Shown here one piece after another: positions 6,532 through 12,586 of a stretch of 13,765 nt of DNA. The translations under genes and the position numbers were made by a program. This DNA comes from Paludibacteraceae bacterium (GTDB lineage: Bacteria; Bacteroidota; Bacteroidia; Bacteroidales; Paludibacteraceae), in NCBI GenBank assembly GCA_017960065.1, contig JAGCZK010000210.1:1-13765 (forward strand), in the 5' to 3' direction. The notes under the pieces were generated by a model. That model was not told where the DNA came from, did not search any database, and saw only the letters and a list, made by a program, of their open reading frames with translations. Every line of letters begins with the position of its first letter. The stretch's first letter is position 1.

Positions 6532-7767
6532 ATGTGGAAAGAACTTGCCCGAGAGGCTTCGCGCCGCCTCAATTTAGTGAGCGAACAAGATAAGAACGCC
6601 TTGCTGCTGGCCGTGGCCGACCGCGCCGAAGCGCAAACCCAAGCCCTGCTCGAGGCCAATGCCCGCGATTTGGCGGCCATGGACCCCGCCAACCCCCTCT
6701 ACGACCGTTTGCAACTGACCGCCTCGCGCATCAAGGACATCGCCGCCGACATGCGCAAAGTGGCCGCACTGCCCTCGCCACTCGACCGCACCCTCGAGCA
6801 ACGCCGCCTGCCCAACGGACTCGAACTCGAAAAAGTGAGTGTCCCCTTCGGCGTCATCGGCATCATCTACGAGGCCCGTCCAAACGTGAGCTTCGATGTG
6901 TTTGCCCTCTGCTTTAAGAGCGGCAATGTCTGCGTGCTCAAAGGCGGCACCGACGCCTACCAGTCCAACTCGGCCATCGTCGGCCTGATTCGCTCGGTAT
7001 TGCGCGAGCACAGCCTCGACGAAAACTGCGTGCACCTGATGCCGGCCGGCCGCGAAGCCACCGCCGAACTGATGAATGCGGTCGGCTACGTCGATCTGAT
7101 TATTCCGCGAGGCGGCAAGGGCCTCATCGAGTTTGTCCGCGACCATTCGCGCGTGCCGGTTATCGAAACCGGGGCCGGGGTCGTACACGCCTACTTTGAC
7201 CAGACCGGCGACCTCGACAAGGGCCGAGCCATCGTCACCAATGCCAAAACCCGCCGCCCGAGCGTTTGCAACACGCTCGACTGCCTGATCATTCACGAGC
7301 ACCGGCTGCCCGATTTGGCATCGCTTTGCGAAGAAATGGGCCAAAAGGGGGTGGTCATCGAAGCCGACCCCAAGGCCTATACCTTCTTGACCGGGCATTA
7401 CCCCGCCGAACTGCTGCACAAGGCCACCGACGAAAGTTTCGGCACCGAATTCATGGCCCTGCGCATGGCCGTCAAAACGGTCGGCAGTTTCGACGAAGCC
7501 CTGCAGCACATTGCCCGCTACAGTTCGAAACACAGCGAGTGCATCATCACCGAAGACGCCGCCTGCGCGCAGCGTTTCCGCAAGGAAGTCGATGCGGCCT
7601 GTGTCTATGTCAACGCGCCGACTTCGTTTACCGACGGAGCGCAGTTTGGCATGGGAGCCGAAATCGGCATCTCCACCCAAAAACTGCATGCCCGCGGCCC
7701 GATGGCGCTGCCCGAACTCTGCTCGTACAAATGGCTCATTACCGGCAACGGCCAAACCCGCTCTTAA
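6532..7767 (+). CDS. proA: Glutamate-5-semialdehyde dehydrogenase (gamma-glutamyl phosphate reductase) ProA
   Basis: Second step of proline synthesis: NADPH-dependent reduction of gamma-glutamyl phosphate to glutamate 5-semialdehyde in the cytoplasm. The 411 residues are the usual family length. Recognisable blocks are VPFGVIGIIYEARPNVSFD (104-122), CVLKGGTDAYQSN (134-146), DLIIPRGGKGLI (188-199), IETGAGVVHAYFD (211-223) and the catalytic segment NAKTRRPSVCNTLD with the nucleophile Cys246. The frame is open upstream to 6373, but that extension would translate the terminator and the promoter; 6532 gives the normal N-terminus MWKELAREASRRLN. The antiporter begins 6 nt after the stop, so both are in one transcript. 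In many genomes proA directly follows proB; here the lipoprotein array separates them. Confidence 0.97.
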   Translation: MWKELAREASRRLNLVSEQDKNALLLAVADRAEAQTQALLEANARDLAAMDPANPLYDRLQLTASRIKDIAADMRKVAALPSPLDRTLEQRRLPNGLELEKVSVPFGVIGIIYEARPNVSFDVFALCFKSGNVCVLKGGTDAYQSNSAIVGLIRSVLREHSLDENCVHLMPAGREATAELMNAVGYVDLIIPRGGKGLIEFVRDHSRVPVIETGAGVVHAYFDQTGDLDKGRAIVTNAKTRRPSVCNTLDCLIIHEHRLPDLASLCEEMGQKGVVIEADPKAYTFLTGHYPAELLHKATDESFGTEFMALRMAVKTVGSFDEALQHIARYSSKHSECIITEDAACAQRFRKEVDAACVYVNAPTSFTDGAQFGMGAEIGISTQKLHARGPMALPELCSYKWLITGNGQTRS

Positions 7768-7773
7768 CCTGCT

Positions 7774-9939
7774 ATGGATAGCCTGCTCGATTTGTTTCAC
7801 CTGCCGATAGCCGATCCGGTACTCATCTTTTCGATGGTGCTGCTGATCATCCTGTTCTCGCCGATCATCTTCGACCGGCTGCACATTCCGCATATCGTCG
7901 GGCTGATTCTGGCAGGTGTGATTTTGGGGCCGCATGCCTTTCATGTGCTGGACCACGACGCCAGTTTCACGCTCTTTGGCCAGGTGGGCATCCTGTACAT
8001 CATGTTTTTGGCCGGTATCGAAATGGACATGAACGACTTCAGGCGCAACCGTCTGAAATCGACCGTGTTCGGTCTGTTCACCTTTGCCGTGCCCATGTTG
8101 CTCGGCATCCTTACGGGATTCGGCCTCATCTACCTCATCTACACCCAAACGGTCGGTGGCGAGGCGGTCGAGTGGCTGCGCGGCGCCGACAACCGCCAGG
8201 CCTTTATGCGCTACTGCGGGCTTTCGTCGGTGCTGCTGGCCAGTATGTACGCCTCCAACACCCTGCTGGCCTATCCGATTGTGGCCCGGTTTGGCGTCAC
8301 CCGCAAGCGCAGCGTCAACATTACGGTGGGCGGCACCATGATCACCACCATCCTCTCGCTGCTGACGCTGGCCATCGTCATCGAATGTGCCAAAGGCGAG
8401 CTCAGCCCCAATTTCTGGCTATGGTTTGCGCTGAAAACGGCGGTGTTCGGCCTGGTGCTCTTTTGGCTCTACCCCATGGTGGCCCGCCGCTTCTTCAAAC
8501 GCTACAGCGACCCCATCACCCAATACATTTTTGTGCTGGCCATGGTGTTTTTGGCGGCCTTTATCGCCAAACTGACCGGCTTCGAATACATCATCGGCGC
8601 CTTTTTGGCGGGCATCACCCTCAACAGCCTGGTGCCGAAGCAGTCGCCGCTCATGCACAACATCAACTTTGTGGGCAACGCCATCTTCATCCCCTTCTTT
8701 CTGATCAGTGTGGGAATGATTGTCGATTTCAGGCTGATTCTCAGCAGCTGGATCACGGTCTTTACCGGACTGGTGATGACGCTGGTGGCCACCTTGTCGA
8801 AATACCTGGCCGCCGTGGCCACGCGCAAAACCTTTAAGATGAGCCGCAACGAGGGCATGATGCTCTTCGGCCTCAGCAATGCGCAGGCGGCGGCGACCCT
8901 GGCGGCCGTGGTCATCGGCTACAACATTGTCGTCGGCCACACGGCGACGGGACACCCCATCCGCATGTTGTCGGAAGAGATTCTCAACGGCACCATCATC
9001 ATGATTCTGTTTACCTGCACCATCAGCTCGGTGGTGACCGAACGGGCCTCGCGCCGCCTGGCCATCGACGACAGCGAAGACCGGGGCCGCCTGTATGTGC
9101 CCGAATTCCGCATGCTGCTGCCCCTGTCGGACACCAACACCATGCCGCAGTTGATGGAGCTGTCGTTTATGATGCGCTCCAAGCGCGAATCGCAGCCCAT
9201 TTACGTGCTGCATGTGGCCGACATGAACAGCCACGACGACCGGGCGGTCATCCAGAGCGAAAAGCTGCTCGAAAAGGCCAAGTCGCTGGGCAACGGCGCC
9301 GACGCCAAGGTCAAAAAGATTGTGCGCTACGACCTCAACACGGCCAGCGGCATCTTCAACGTCGTTCGCGAAAAGAACATTTCGATGGTGATTTTGGGCA
9401 TCCACCACCCCGCCAACCCGTCCGACAATCTGTTGGGGCCCACCACCGAATCGGTCATCCGCAGCACCAACCGCATGGTCTGCATCTACAATCCGGCCCA
9501 ACCGCTGGCCACCATCAAGCGCATGGTGGTCTTCGTTCCCGAAAACGCCGAGTACGAATCGGGCTTCCGCAAATGGGTGCAGCGCGTGGCGACGCTGGCA
9601 CGCCAAATCGAGGCCGGGCTCGACTTTTACTGCAACAAGGCCAGCGTGCCGCGCATCAAAAACGCGGTGTACCGCCTGCGCATCGGCCTGCGCCCGCGCT
9701 TTTTCGAAAAAACCAACTGGGACGATGCGGCCGAGTTTAGCAAACGCATCAAAACCAACGACTTGCTGGTGTTTGTCACGGCGCGCAAAACCTCCATGTC
9801 GTACACGCCGATGCTCGAGCGGCTGTCGCAAAATATCCGCCAGCTCTACGGCACCCAGCAAAGCTACCTCATCCTGTATCCCGAACAGTTTAAGGAGGGC
9901 GAAATCGACCGCACCGAAGACCCGAACAAGATTATTTAA
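7774..9939 (+). CDS. CPA2/Kef-type cation:proton antiporter with C-terminal USP-like domain
   Basis: A 721-residue inner-membrane protein. Residues about 12-425 are a Na+/H+ exchanger domain with about 12 hydrophobic segments. Motifs include the early RLHIPHIVGLILAGVILGP (35-53), FLAGIEMD (78-85), the GAFLAG helix (275-280), IPFFLISVGMIVDF (306-319) and SNAQAAATLAAVV (368-380). Residues about 440-580 resemble a universal-stress-protein-like cytoplasmic domain, with YVLHVADMN, MVILGIHHP and LLGPTTESVIRSTNRMVCIY; a divergent second half follows. The segment that in related Bacteroidota antiporters usually carries an acidic residue reads GGTMITT (186-192) here, with Thr where I would expect Asp. 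It is likely co-transcribed with proA (6-nt gap). Proline and ion homeostasis could be linked through osmotic stress, but that is inference. The ion is not determinable. Confidence 0.9.
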   Translation: MDSLLDLFHLPIADPVLIFSMVLLIILFSPIIFDRLHIPHIVGLILAGVILGPHAFHVLDHDASFTLFGQVGILYIMFLAGIEMDMNDFRRNRLKSTVFGLFTFAVPMLLGILTGFGLIYLIYTQTVGGEAVEWLRGADNRQAFMRYCGLSSVLLASMYASNTLLAYPIVARFGVTRKRSVNITVGGTMITTILSLLTLAIVIECAKGELSPNFWLWFALKTAVFGLVLFWLYPMVARRFFKRYSDPITQYIFVLAMVFLAAFIAKLTGFEYIIGAFLAGITLNSLVPKQSPLMHNINFVGNAIFIPFFLISVGMIVDFRLILSSWITVFTGLVMTLVATLSKYLAAVATRKTFKMSRNEGMMLFGLSNAQAAATLAAVVIGYNIVVGHTATGHPIRMLSEEILNGTIIMILFTCTISSVVTERASRRLAIDDSEDRGRLYVPEFRMLLPLSDTNTMPQLMELSFMMRSKRESQPIYVLHVADMNSHDDRAVIQSEKLLEKAKSLGNGADAKVKKIVRYDLNTASGIFNVVREKNISMVILGIHHPANPSDNLLGPTTESVIRSTNRMVCIYNPAQPLATIKRMVVFVPENAEYESGFRKWVQRVATLARQIEAGLDFYCNKASVPRIKNAVYRLRIGLRPRFFEKTNWDDAAEFSKRIKTNDLLVFVTARKTSMSYTPMLERLSQNIRQLYGTQQSYLILYPEQFKEGEIDRTEDPNKII

Positions 9940-10034
9940 GCCAGTTCCCCAAATTTTGCGCCAAAAACATACGCTATCTCAAAAGAATTTGTAATTTTAC
10001 CTTTCAATAAACATTTATCTAAAATTTTATCGAT

Positions 10035-10508
10035 ATGAAAGCTAAAACGATTATTTCTGTTTTGTTGATCGCCGTATTGGGTCTGACCGCATGCGGCTCG
10101 TCTTCCACCAGCACGTCGAGCGCTTCGGCCACCTCGACTTCGGGCATGTCTGCCGGCCAAAGCTGCGGTAGCGCCCTGAAGAACCTGTACACCCAATACA
10201 AAGCCGACGGCAAACTCGACTTGCAAAACGCCAGCAACCTGCTCAACATCGCTTCGTTGGCCAGCTCGGTAGGCACCATCAAAAACGCCGAGAAAAACTC
10301 GAGCTACTACAAGAGCTTTGCCCAAGGTATGATTTCGGGTTCGATGCAAACCGTTACGACCAGCAACGTCGATAGCGTAATTTCGAGTCTGAGCGGCATG
10401 GACCTCAGCGCCCTATCGTCGAAATCGGCACAAGCCAGCTCCACCGCATCGAGCATCGCCTCTACCGCCTCGAGCCTGACCAGCCTGCTCTCGTCGCTTA
10501 AGAAATAA
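10035..10508 (+). CDS. Ser/Thr/Ala-rich lipoprotein of unknown function
   Basis: A 157-residue protein with a typical signal peptide ending in the lipobox LTAC (Cys20). A low-complexity Ser/Thr/Ala linker (about 21-46) follows, then a helical region starting SCGSALKNLYTQYKADGKLDL, and a Ser/Ala-rich tail ending LTSLLSSLKK. Unlike the Big_2 lipoproteins, the Cys is followed by G-S-S-S with no acidic residues, so a periplasm-facing location is more likely than the surface. I have seen similar small Ser-rich lipoproteins in Bacteroidales but can name no function. It is monocistronic by position: 95 nt of AT-rich sequence lies upstream, where I see only a weak TAATTTTA at 9992-9999 as a -7 candidate. 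A terminator follows. Confidence 0.8.
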   Translation: MKAKTIISVLLIAVLGLTACGSSSTSTSSASATSTSGMSAGQSCGSALKNLYTQYKADGKLDLQNASNLLNIASLASSVGTIKNAEKNSSYYKSFAQGMISGSMQTVTTSNVDSVISSLSGMDLSALSSKSAQASSTASSIASTASSLTSLLSSLKK

Positions 10509-10531
10509 GCTGAGCACACGCTCCAAATACA

Positions 10532-10573
10532 ACAAGCGGGGTATCCCTTTCGGATATCCCGCTTGTGTTTTTC
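10532..10573 (+). terminator. Intrinsic terminator after the Ser-rich lipoprotein gene
   Basis: A 15-bp stem (10532-10546 with 10552-10566, one G-U pair) around the loop CTTTC, with ACAAGCGGG on the left arm, is followed by GTTTTTC. It begins 23 nt after the stop codon. Confidence 0.85.
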
Positions 10574-10629
10574 GGTAGGAGCCAATTCTTTGTCATATTG
10601 CTTTCGCCATTGGGGCGAAGGTCCAACGC

Positions 10630-10968
10630 CTACTTGTCGCCCTGAGCATCGGCCGTCGGTTGGCCGTCTTTCAGAATCATATAGTCCGACTCTTGAAGAT
10701 CGTCGTTCGGGCGGTCTTCTTCGGTCTCTTCATACGGACACGGACCATAAAGAAGGGGCGCAGGCATGGGGCCGTACAGTTCGGGGCTCGTGGGGCCTTC
10801 GCAAGACGTGGCCGTGAGCATCGACATGGCGCCAAGCATATAGGAGGCCAGCTTGCACCGTAACCCAACGGCGGTGCGGTTACTGCCCTTCGAAAGAATG
10901 ACCCAAAGCGACACGGCCAGAAATGCAATTCCGACAATGGTCAAAATCAAGAAAAGTTTCGCCTTCAT
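10630..10968 (-). CDS. Small membrane protein with YGP repeats, unknown function
   Basis: A 112-residue protein on the minus strand. The chosen start (MKAKLFLIL) places a hydrophobic helix at residues about 4-25. A further 23 codons are open upstream, but they read through AT-rich sequence with no support. Next comes a short basic loop, then a second mildly hydrophobic stretch ending LTATSC (Cys56), which resembles a lipobox but sits too far in for a normal signal peptide. After it comes a proline-rich segment with two near-copies of a motif, ELYGPMPAP and LLYGPCPYE (63-80), and an acidic hydrophilic tail. Cys/YGP-containing small proteins recur in Bacteroidales, and some are annotated as radical-SAM-associated lipoproteins, but no radical SAM gene is present here. 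Function unknown. Confidence 0.65.
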   Translation of the reverse strand: MKAKLFLILTIVGIAFLAVSLWVILSKGSNRTAVGLRCKLASYMLGAMSMLTATSCEGPTSPELYGPMPAPLLYGPCPYEETEEDRPNDDLQESDYMILKDGQPTADAQGDK

Positions 10969-10993
10969 ACTGAGTTTAGGATAATTACAAACA

Positions 10994-11001
10994 CAAAAAT
11001 A
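10994..11001 (-). promoter_or_regulatory. Possible -7 promoter element for the YGP protein gene
   Basis: On the minus strand this reads TATTTTTG, matching TAnnTTTG, 25 nt before the start codon. No convincing -33 element is seen at the right distance, so this is tentative in AT-rich DNA. Confidence 0.35.
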
Positions 11002-11043
11002 TATTATTTTGATGAAATATTGAATAATGAACGACAAAAATAA

Positions 11044-11080
11044 CCACTATCTATTTTAGATACTACAAAACAGATAGTGG
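11044..11080. other. Stem-loop between divergent genes
   Basis: CCACTATCT (11044-11052) and AGATAGTGG (11072-11080) form a perfect 9-bp inverted repeat. Four more A-T pairs (11054-11057 with 11067-11070) follow after one mismatch. It lies in the 226-nt gap between the minus-strand YGP gene and the plus-strand DUF4298 gene. On the minus strand it is followed by TTATTTTTG, so it could terminate leftward transcripts; an operator is the alternative. Confidence 0.55.
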
Positions 11081-11152
11081 AAATTGTTGATCAGAGAGGC
11101 GATTCCCTGAGGTATTCTGGCACCAGAAGTGATGTTTTTTGTAAAAAACGCT

Positions 11153-11160
11153 TAACTTTG
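11153..11160 (+). promoter_or_regulatory. Likely -7 promoter element for the DUF4298 gene
   Basis: TAACTTTG matches TAnnTTTG and lies 34 nt before the start codon. The region upstream is poor in a clear -33 TTTG at normal spacing. Confidence 0.4.
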
Positions 11161-11194
11161 TTTGGCAAACGAAGGGTTACACCACCCAACCATT

Positions 11195-11464
11195 ATGACA
11201 CGCATCGAACGAATCCGACACAAAGAGCAGCTGTACGACCGCTGCCCGGCGGTGCTCAAGGACCCGGCAGCATCGAAGGCCTCGCTTTTGGCGATTGCCC
11301 CGGCCATTGCCGAGCTGCAGCGCTACTACGCTTCGAAACAGTGGCGGCGCGACTTCGAAGCCGATGCAGCCAGCAAACTGCCCCAATCGCTCAAGCGCGG
11401 CGTCCTCAGCGAAGACGGGCTTTGGCTGTTGCTGGAAGCCTGGCGCGAAAAGGGGGGAAAGTAA
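11195..11464 (+). CDS. DUF4298 family protein
   Basis: A cytoplasmic protein of 89 residues, the usual length of the DUF4298 family, whose function is not known. Family features are an N-terminal helix MTRIERI with a following E-x-LYD, a central YYASKQWRRDFEAD (44-57), then KLPQSLKRGVLSEDGLW (61-77). The K-LP--LKRGVLSED signature is the strongest. The start at 11195 was chosen over an in-frame ATG at 11162 because it gives the normal family N-terminus and leaves room for the promoter. The protein is predicted to be helical with no signal peptide. The gene converges on the lipoprotein gene to its right, with only 9 nt between the stop codons. Its GC-rich codons match the core genes of the window. 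Confidence 0.85.
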   Translation: MTRIERIRHKEQLYDRCPAVLKDPAASKASLLAIAPAIAELQRYYASKQWRRDFEADAASKLPQSLKRGVLSEDGLWLLLEAWREKGGK

Positions 11465-11473
11465 AGCGGCCGT

Positions 11474-11983
11474 TTATTTTGACATCCTTTCGGGATGGAA
11501 AATCGTGTCGAGGCAACGGAAGATAGCGACATGAACGTCATCGGCTTCGGTAGGCCCAATCCCTTCGCCTGTAACCATGCATATCTTTTCGTGGGTATTT
11601 GCATTTGAAAACTGAATGGACACCTCTATCGTGTAACCTCGCAGTCCTCCCAACGATCGAACACCAATCTCTCCATAGCCAATCAACATGGTGTTTTCGG
11701 GGAACTGGTCGTTTATGTTTTCCACCCGTGTATATCCTTCCCGCATCAGATATCCGCTGATAATATCGCTCGCATTGACCGACTTGGTCGAACCTACCCC
11801 AATGCCGTAATTATAATAATAAGTCGAACCGCCAACCTTTGGCGCCGTTGGAATCACATAGAATTTGTCATAATTTCTGACATCGTCCGAACCGTTGGAC
11901 ACATAATTAGTTGGTAGCAACTTTACCGGACCACAACTTTGCAAACACAGGCAAACGACGATAAACAAACTCCACTTTTTCAT
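11474..11983 (-). CDS. Lipoprotein of unknown function
   Basis: A 169-residue protein on the minus strand. The signal peptide MKKWSLFIVVCLCLQSC gives the lipobox LQSC (Cys17), followed by GPVK with no acidic export signal. The mature part begins with a beta-strand-rich region (YDKFYVIPTAPK, then a Gly/Tyr-rich STYYYNYGIGVGSTKSVNA). It continues with a helix-strand module SDIISGYLMREGYTRVEN and ends with strands containing MLIGYGEIGVRS and YTIEVSIQF. The pattern of a conserved stretch leading to an IxGYLMREGY helix recalls periplasmic lipoproteins that resemble DUF4136 or the LptE/GNA1162 fold, but I cannot assign a family. Codon use is less GC-rich than the genes to its left. Confidence 0.78.
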   Translation of the reverse strand: MKKWSLFIVVCLCLQSCGPVKLLPTNYVSNGSDDVRNYDKFYVIPTAPKVGGSTYYYNYGIGVGSTKSVNASDIISGYLMREGYTRVENINDQFPENTMLIGYGEIGVRSLGGLRGYTIEVSIQFSNANTHEKICMVTGEGIGPTEADDVHVAIFRCLDTIFHPERMSK

Positions 11984-12005
11984 AATAAGGAATGAATTTC
12001 AAGGG

Positions 12006-12013
12006 CAAAGATA
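12006..12013 (-). promoter_or_regulatory. Possible -7 promoter element for the minus-strand lipoprotein gene
   Basis: The minus strand reads TATCTTTG, a full match to TAnnTTTG, 22 nt before the start codon at 11983. No clear -33 partner is visible. Confidence 0.5.
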
Positions 12014-12089
12014 TGAATTATTTGGAAGAAGAGACTTTTCTGCGAACAAAAAGAGGCTACGCTGAAAGGGCGCTCTGTTGAAAAAATTG

Positions 12090-12121
12090 TTTGGAGAAAC
12101 AACAGGGAATATATATCTTTA
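12090..12121 (+). promoter_or_regulatory. Promoter leading into the broken locus
   Basis: TTTG (12090-12093) and TATCTTTA (12114-12121) are separated by 20 nt, a good Bacteroidota -33/-7 arrangement. The next ATG on this strand is at 12155, which opens only a 15-codon frame, so an intact gene once probably started here. Confidence 0.6.
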
Positions 12122-12154
12122 CCCGATTAAGAACAAACTATTTTTATTTTGCGT

Positions 12155-12202
12155 ATGATACCTCCTTTTGAAGAATTCTTATATCCATTTTTGAAAAAGT
12201 AA
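12155..12202 (+). pseudogene. Orphan 15-codon ORF, possible start of a lost gene
   Basis: The ATG at 12155 reads MIPPFEEFLYPFLKK and then a stop. The composition looks like a genuine protein start and recalls the winged-helix N-terminus of Mrr-type restriction endonucleases (a short Pro/Phe-rich start such as x-P-x-F-x-x-F-x-x-P-x-L). The resemblance is too short to be firm. It sits 34 nt after a good promoter and overlaps the beginning of the heptad-repeat region in another frame. Confidence 0.35.
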
Positions 12203-12535
12203 CCGAGCGGTCTCAAAAAGTAACGGAGTTAGACGAAAAAAGTAACGGAGCAAGTACAAAAAGTGTCAAACCCAGCCGAAAAAGTGTCAGATCAGGAGCC
12301 GAAAAGTGCCAAACCTTGTCTGACTGCCAAGCAACGAAAAGTGCTAAACTTCTGCGACGAGACGCCACGCACGGCACAGGAAATTTTGAATATGGTGGGG
12401 GTCAAGTATCATACCAAAACATTGGATCAATATATCAACAAACTGGTAGATGCAGATTTGTTACGTCCTACAGGAGCCAAGATTCATGACTCCAACCGCC
12501 GATACATTACTGCACACCCAAACTCTGAGCTATGA
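12190..12535 (+). pseudogene. C-terminal remnant of an AlbA_2/RecG-like winged-helix regulator, frameshifted
   Basis: Two overlapping frames read as one protein tail if a single extra A in the run at 12236-12241 is removed. The first part (frame of 12193) gives EKVTERSQKVTELDE; the second (frame of 12263) gives KVTEQVQKVSNPAEKVS and then a winged-helix domain. That domain contains LTAKQRKVLNFCDETPRTAQEIL, then LDQYINKLVDADLLRP, a wing and the stop at 12533-12535. Such KVTE-rich linkers plus a winged helix are typical of the C-terminus of Schlafen/AlbA_2-type ATP-binding proteins (COG2865-like). The N-terminal AlbA_2 domain is absent, so this is a fragment. A functional 90-residue protein starting at the GTG 12263 is possible but less likely. 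The frame closes 51 nt before the DUF1016 gene. Confidence 0.6.
12194..12304 (+). repeat. 21-nt tandem repeat encoding KVTE-type heptads
   Basis: AAAAAGT recurs with a 21-nt period at 12194, 12215, 12236, 12258 and 12279, and a degenerate unit follows at about 12301. The 22-nt step between 12236 and 12258 marks the extra base. Each unit encodes K-V-T/S-E plus three variable residues, so this is a degenerate coding repeat and not a CRISPR. Confidence 0.8.
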
Positions 12536-12586
12536 GCGACCGAAAGACTATTTCGTAAGGTTGTAAGTTAGATGAAATAACGGACT

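Noticed and set aside
6574..8148. Long antisense open frame (524 codons) opposite proA and the antiporter start
   Set aside because: It is the complement of two certain genes and shows the His/Val/Gly-rich composition typical of antisense shadows.
8419..9861. Long antisense open frame (480 codons) opposite the antiporter
   Set aside because: His/Arg/Gly-rich composition, no domain, complete overlap with a clear transporter gene.
11077..11526. Alternative 149-codon plus-strand frame across the DUF4298 gene
   Set aside because: Arg/Pro-rich out-of-frame translation; the other frame gives a clear DUF4298 protein of normal length.
12194..12304. Regularly spaced repeats as a CRISPR array
   Set aside because: The period is only 21 nt with no unique spacers, the repeats are degenerate, and they encode KVTE heptads.
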